NCBI GenBank assembly: GCA_027943335.1
Contig: BSBK01006021.1
Location: 621,501-685,500, forward strand
Length of the DNA stretch: 64,000 bases
Direction of reading: 5' to 3'
Source of the DNA: Chamaecyparis obtusa
Lineage: Eukaryota; Streptophyta; Pinopsida; Cupressales; Cupressaceae
Below the pieces are notes generated by a model, which was not told the DNA's origin, made no database searches, and saw nothing but the letters and a program-made list of their open reading frames with translations. Within the stretch, counting starts at the first letter, position 1, and each line of letters begins with the position of its first letter. The position numbers and the translations under genes were made by a program. Of the stretch, positions 58,451-64,000 are shown piece after piece.

Positions 58451-60280
58451 ATGCCAGTTTCCACATGGTCACAAACATATAGGGGGTCATTACCAGGAGA
58501 TAACACTATCTTTGCAAACCCAAGGCAAGAAGTGGAGTACCAAAGTGAGTTCAAAGATCCTAATCAAGAAGAAATTTTCATGAATTTATTTGAACCAACA
58601 ATTGAAGAGATGGATGATATGAATTCAGCCTATCACAATATCAACAATGCCAACTATAACCCTAAGGAGACACTTGAGGAAAGGGTTGAGAAAGGTGCCC
58701 AAGATAATGATTTCCTAGAGGTTATGGAAAAATTAATAGACAAAGATAGGGAGAACTTCTTCCTAAGCCTAGCACAAAAGGAGGTAAAGCTTCCCTACAA
58801 CTTTGATATTGACCAACTTAGGAAAGACCAACACCAAGATGATCCTGTGAATGTCATGACTAGGCAGATTAAGGCCTTTCAAGAACAAATCAATACCATG
58901 AAGAAGGCAGCTGAACCTAAGGCCTTCTACATAGAAGCTTTGTGTCCTTTTCCTTTCGACAAAAGTTTAGAAATGGTATCTTTTCCTTTCAATACCATCT
59001 TTCCTAAATATGATAAATACATGGGTAAAACAGACCCACAGGACCATTTAAGGGAATTTTGTGCCCTAAGTATAGATTTTATGCATAATGATACTTATCT
59101 AATGAGACTCTTTCCTAGAAGCTTAGGAGGTCCCGCAATGGAGTGGTTTTCAAAACTAACTCCTGGAATAAAGTCTTTTGAGGAGTTAGCCTCCAAGTTC
59201 ATAACCCATTACTCTTACAACATTGAGCATGAGATCACGATGCTCAATTTATGCGATACCAAACAAAAAGATGGGGAGTCCTTCTTAGGATTCCTACAAA
59301 GGTGGAGGACCATTTTCACAAGGTACCCACGAAGTATCCCACAGAAAGAGAAAATGGAGATCTTCACCAATAACTTGACTGCTGAAATGAACTATCAATT
59401 ACAACTTCAATGTCCTCCAACATTTGAAAAACTTATTGAAAGTGGAGTTAAGATTGAAGATGTTTTGGTCAAAAGAGGTGAGATTAAATTATTTAAAGAC
59501 AATAAATCCAACAACAACAATAACAGCAGCAATAACAATAATTATGTTCCTAAATATTTTAATCAAGGGTCCAACAATCACAATGATAAATTGAAATCAT
59601 GGAATAAAAATAACAATAAAAATCTTTTGAATGATGGGGTTGTGGAGTCACACAAATTGAAGTCTACCCCTTTTATTCTACCCTATGGAGTGAATTCTTC
59701 AAACAATGCTAATCAAGCAAATAAAGCTCCATATAATCCCAATAATTATAACAGCAACAATTCTAACACTTCCAACAATAAGACTTGGGATAAGTCAAAA
59801 TCAAACTCCAACTATAATAAAATGGAATTCACCCACTTGGGTGAACCTTTGGAGAATGTACTAAGAACCTTGTTGGCCAATCAAGTTATCACATTACCTG
59901 ACATATCAAATTATGAACCCGAAGTCAAACCTCATTGGTGGAATGCATCTCATCATTGTGAATACCATCGAAAAAGAGGTCATCCAACCAACGAGTGCAT
60001 GAAATTGAAGCACTTAGTGCAAGATTTAATTAATAATGACATCATCCAAATTGAAGGACCTCAAAATAATGGGGATCACATGGCCTACACGAACCCCTTT
60101 TTGAATCATGAAAAGGGGGAGTCATCCAATACAAATAAAAATCATAAAAAGGGTAATGATAAAGTGAACTTTGCCCACACTTATGATAACACAATAAATA
60201 CCATAAGTGAAGAAGATCAAAGTGTAAATGTTGTTATAATAAAAGGTAAATCAAGAAGCATCAACAAATTTGATCACTAG
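58451..60280 (+). pseudogene. Gypsy-G gag
   Basis: 609 codons open from ATG 58451, the longest intact frame in the window. Acidic N-terminus; then IEALCPFPFDKSLEMVSFP and the capsid core (FPKYDKYMGKTDPQDHLREF, LMRLFPRSLGGPAMEWFSKL, FEELASKFITHY, FLGFLQRWRTIF), typical retrotransposon gag. Then an Asn-rich low-complexity stretch (codons 350-450, AAC/AAT runs), a Cys/His finger HCEYHRKRGHPTNEC and a charged tail. It would form the particle and bind RNA. The frame leaves the polyprotein near 60265, where the correct continuation (ITRGQASKIV) is in the next frame, so pol is cut off from gag here. Confidence 0.9.
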
Positions 60281-61633
60281 GGGGCAAGCCTCAAAAATTG
60301 TTATACCTAATAATGCTCCAAAAATAGTGGTGTCAAACCAAACTTCCACATCATCATCAAAACAATACAATTTGGTGACCAATTGCAAAGAACTCCCGCT
60401 CAAATCTCTATTCTTGAGCTGCTCAAACTATCACCAATCCATAAGGATATCTTGGAAAAAGCCTTGTTGGAAACAAATGTGCCTCTAGATTTGGAGGTAG
60501 ACAAGTTCCAAAACATGGTGGGACATTTAATTGCACCTCATTTCCTATCATTCTCTGAACAAGATGATATGTCTCTTAATCATCCACAAAATCTGCCCTT
60601 ACACATAGAGGTGTTGATCCACAAGCATAGGGTGAAAAGAGTCCTTATAGATGGAGGTGTTGGCCTAAATATTTGTACCCTTAGCTTGGTAAAAGCCTTA
60701 GGATTTTCTGAGGAGGCTATTGACCCAAAGAAAAAGATAACCATAAAAGCCTACGATGATGAAGAAAGAGTGTCAAGAGGAGTCATAGTTTTGCCCATAA
60801 GAGTTGGTCCTATGAAAAAAGAAACCATATGCCAAGTATTGGACCTAAAATTGACTTATAATATTTTGTTAGGAAGGCCATGGATTCATGAAATGCGGGC
60901 TATTCCTTCAACTTATCATCAATGCCTAAAATTCCCATATCAAGGGCAAGAAATAATGGTAGGTGGAGACCTCAATCCCTTCCAATATTGTAATAATGTC
61001 AAACCTATAAATGACTCATTGGTTCCACACAATAGTAAAGGGTCTATACCCAATTAAATGGAACAAGGCCAAAGTTATAAAGACATACCTTTGTTGAAAG
61101 GAAAAGAAAAGATGGAAGAAAAAATTATTGTTAAAGAAACTCCAAAACTCATTAACCAAACTACATCGACTAAAGGAAAAGAGAAGGTTAATGAGGATGA
61201 TATTATGGAAGAAACAAAAGAAGATTCTATCAAAGTTGTCCAAAGATATACTAAAGAAGCCCATTATCAAAAGATGGATAAAATGATGAAAAACTTTGAT
61301 AAGCAATGTAAAATTAAACAACAAGGAGTAGGCGAATACTCCTTATCCATGATGGACCTACCCTTATCACCAAAGTCCTTTGGAAAACCTCCAAGTCTAC
61401 CTCATAAATATAATGAAAACTTTGTAAGAGCAATTACATCATCAACCATGGATGAAGAGGATAATGAAATTCTGAATTGGTTATACAAGGATGAAGAATC
61501 AAGTGCTCACGTCAAGCACATTCAAAATATAACCATCCTTACTCATCAATATGGTAAAGGGTTTGCAATCATGAAAAATATGGGGTACAAAGGTCAAGGA
61601 CCTATAGGCACAATAAATGAAGGGCTAATTTAA
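60265..61633 (+). pseudogene. Gypsy-G protease and G-patch region
   Basis: A short piece in one frame (60270-60380, ITRGQASK), then a one-base loss near 60375 into the frame of QRTPAQISILELLKLSP, an expected lead-in. The protease has HRVKRVLIDGGVGLNICTL (active site DGG rather than DSG/DTG), a VLPIRVGP block and YNILLGRPWIHEM. TAA at 61055 interrupts. Further on, QYGKGFAIMKNMGYKGQGPIG (split) is a G-patch, an RNA- and protein-binding motif, followed by a TAA where Gln is expected at 61631. Cutting the polyprotein is the likely role. Confidence 0.87.
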
Positions 61634-62398
61634 CCCCTAGAATCTACATGGTGAGATTCTAAGGAGAAAATAGGTTTAGGATATCTTGAAGAAGGATATA
61701 CACAAAAACATTATCCCAAAGTATATGATCAAATACTACAATTAGAATCTCATAGTGATGAGGATTCTAATGAATGGGAATGGGAGACCCCATCAAAGGA
61801 GTCATGCCAAGACAAGGGTATTGATGTCATTCATACCTATGCTTCTACTAAAAATAAAGGACTAATGGCGAAATCAATTTCAAATCAAGCATCTAGTTCT
61901 AGTCAAGAGGGTCCAAATAATGTGCCAATCATAGAAATTGAAATAAATCAATGGGTAGGTGAGCCATATGTTCCTTCATGGAGACCTCCTATGGAAGAAT
62001 CAAACACTAGGTTTAATCCACATGAGTTTTATCCAACAGAAACCATAGTGGAGTCTAGTGAGGAGGATTTTGATCCTTCTTCTTTAGAGCATTTAGAGGA
62101 AGCTCATGTCCGAGATCTTCAAGATACAATGTATGAACCCTCCAATAATGAGATATACACTTTAAACCCAATTGAGACAAATCCAAGTGTTGACCCTTTA
62201 ACTCTCATTTGGCCAAACCTAATTGAATGGGATACCATTGAACCCGATACCTTACCAACTTTCTTGAATGACAACACGTTGTCCCAATACCTCAACATGG
62301 TTGAACCTTCTTTTACCAAAGAATATCAAGAGGAAATGATCAAAGGGAGCATCCAAACTCTTAATCCGAGAAAAAATGAAAAAAAAAAAAAAAAATAG
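61634..62398 (+). pseudogene. Gypsy-G linker between G-patch and reverse transcriptase
   Basis: Same frame as before, with TGA in STW*DSKEK (a likely CGA-to-TGA change), then KIGLGY finishing the G-patch tail. A long acidic, Pro/Ser-rich linker follows, with no known domain (EIEINQWVGEPYVPSWRPPM, SSEEDFDPSSLEHLEEAHV). Ends in a run of 16 A at 62381-62396 that shifts the frame. Confidence 0.7.
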
Positions 62399-64000
62399 AA
62401 AAGGAAAAGGAAAAGGAAAAGAATCAAGTGTTGAAAACCACTTTGTGGCAACATTAGATCCAAAAGAAAGAAAAAAAGAAATAAAGGATGTTTCTAAAGT
62501 TGAAAATCCAACTAAGGCACCTATAGAAGGGAGTTTGGATGTTTTACTAGATCACTATGAAGAAAGGTCTCCAATTCTAATTGAGCCAATAGAAAAGATA
62601 AACATTAGATCAGAAACAGAGCCAAATATCATTCACTTAGCATCATCCCTATCAAGAAAAGAAAGAACAAAGTTTATCAAGTTCTTTAAGGAAAAGAAAG
62701 TTAACTTCACATGGTCTTATGATGACATGTCAAGGTTAGACCCAAATTTGATAATGCATCATCTCAATATAAAGGAAGGAGCCAAACCTGTCAAGCAAAA
62801 ACTAAGGAAAATGCACCCTCATATAGCCCTACTTGTTAAAGTGGAATTAGAGAAGCTATTAAAGGTGGGGTTTATAAGATCCATTGATTATGCAAAATGC
62901 ATCTCCAATATAGTGCCGGTATCAAAATCAGATAAGTCCATCAGAATCTGGATAGATTTTAGGGACTTAAATTTGGCATGTCCTAAAGACAATTTCCCAC
63001 TTCCGAGCATTGATTCCATTGTAGATCTAGCAGAGGGACACTCCATGTTTTCACTCATGGATGAATTTAGTGGCTATAATTAGATCAAGATAGCACCCAA
63101 AGACCAAGATAAAACTGCCTTTACATGTGCATGGGGTACATTTTGTTGGAATGTCATGCCTTTTGGCTTGAAAAATTCTAGAGAAACCTATCAAAGAGAA
63201 ATGACTACAATATTCCATGATATGATGCATAATTTCATGGAGGATTATGTGAACAACATACTAGCTAAGTCACATTCAAGAAAATAACATCTACCTATCT
63301 TGGCAAAATTTTTTGAAAGGTTAGAGGAGTTCAAAGTAAGGCTTAACCCTAAGAAATGTGCTTTTGGAGTTCAATCTAGTAAACTTCTAGGTTACATTGC
63401 ATCTGCCAAAGGGATAGAGGTTGATCCTACTAAAGTGAAGGAAATAATGGAAATGGAAGCCCCTAAAACCATTAGTTAGATGAGATATTTACAAGGAAGA
63501 ATACAATCCATTAGGAGATTCATCTCTCAATTGGAAGAAAAATGCCATAATTTCACCCAACTTTTGCATAAAGACACAATCTTCAAGTGGGATGAAAAAT
63601 GTGAAGAAGCCTTCAATCTACTAAAGAAATACCTCATGAACCCACCAATATTGATGCCACCTATCAGAGGAAAGCCCTTAATCTTGCCCTTAATCTTGTA
63701 CATTTCAGAAACAAAGAATTCATTGGGGGCACTTCTAGCATAAGAGGATAAAAATGGAAAAGAGAAGGCAATCTACTACATTAGTAGAACCTTAGCCTTA
63801 GTCAAATATGAGCTGAACTATACCTTCATGGAAAGGGCATGCTTGGCTGTAGTTTTTTCTTCCCAAAAATTACACCATTATATGCTAGCCCACAAGATAA
63901 GGCTCATTACCAAAATTGACCCTTTGAAGTATCTATTAAGCAAAACATCATTAAATGGAAGATTAGCAAAGTGGGTGATGATCCTAAGTGAATTTTATAT
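62376..64000 (+). pseudogene. Gypsy-G reverse transcriptase and RNase H (runs off window)
   Basis: After a Lys-rich start from the A run: VNFTWSYDDM, the RT lead-in; KPVKQKLRKMHP; WIDFRDLNLACPKDNFPLP; SLMDEFSGYN then TAG where Gln is usual (63081); APKDQDKTAF; MPFGLKN; MEDYVNNILAKS, where the catalytic YVDD reads YVNN, so the enzyme would be dead even without stops. Further on are LNPKKCAFGV, TAG at 63477, FKWDEKCEEAF, TAA at 63741 and YYISRTL with the RNase H lead. The frame is otherwise unbroken from 62376. Integrase should follow beyond the window. Confidence 0.9.

Larger units (their letters stand above)
55620..64000 (+). mobile_element. Ty3/gypsy LTR retrotransposon Gypsy-G (5' LTR to RNase H; runs off window)
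   Basis: Inserted in LINE-2 after the pentamer tagta. It has an 879-base LTR, a tRNA-Lys-type PBS, a long leader, gag, protease, a G-patch, an unassigned linker, reverse transcriptase and the start of RNase H. The G-patch after protease, DGG-type protease and long leader point to the Tat/Ogre side of Ty3/gypsy. The right LTR and integrase lie beyond 64000. Confidence 0.9.

Overview
This window is nuclear DNA from a seed plant with a large, repeat-filled genome. A gymnosperm such as a conifer seems likeliest to me, because of the AT-rich sequence, long-LTR Ty3/gypsy elements and unbroken transposon-in-transposon nesting, but nothing here fixes the species. I see no intact host gene, rRNA, tRNA or CRISPR. 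Almost every base belongs to a decayed transposable element. Borders come from paired terminal repeats, 5-bp target duplications (TSDs), primer-binding sites (PBSs) and reading frames that resume across insertions.

Layout. 1-2407: 5' end of a minus-strand LTR element (F). 2468-3216 and 10171-11245: one minus-strand LINE (LINE-1), split by Copia-A (3217-10165, TSD tgtca). 11246-11576, 24358-27435 and 41308-41552: a short non-autonomous LTR element (D) with three insertions. These are Gypsy-B in its left LTR (11577-24352, TSD actag), element E in its right LTR (27436-41302, TSD taacc), and element C further along the same LTR (from 41553). E carries a long unrecognised ORF, itself split by Copia-B (30017-37130). 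The second LTR of C is interrupted at 50887 by a reversed D-family LTR fragment, which is interrupted by LINE-2 (51488-55619), which is interrupted by Gypsy-G (55620 to past the window end). At base 64000 the sequence is therefore about six insertions deep: LINE-1 > D > C > D' > LINE-2 > G.

The coding remnants decay in a distinctive way. Gypsy-B keeps one 7,047-base frame with no frameshift but about 26 in-frame stops. The E ORF keeps about 3.66 kb in one frame with about 25 stops. TAG dominates, often where the family normally has Gln, and the PBSs carry C-to-T or G-to-A changes. This looks like deamination of methylated cytosine in silenced repeats.

Least explained: (1) element E, bounded by a TSD with TG...CA ends but no visible LTRs or known domain, encoding about 1,220 codons; (2) element C, an LTR element with no visible reverse transcriptase and a long Pro/Asn/Gln/Ser-rich minus-strand ORF; (3) Gypsy-B, whose second RNase H lies between protease and reverse transcriptase. 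No working gene network is implied: these are successive layers of inactive repeats.
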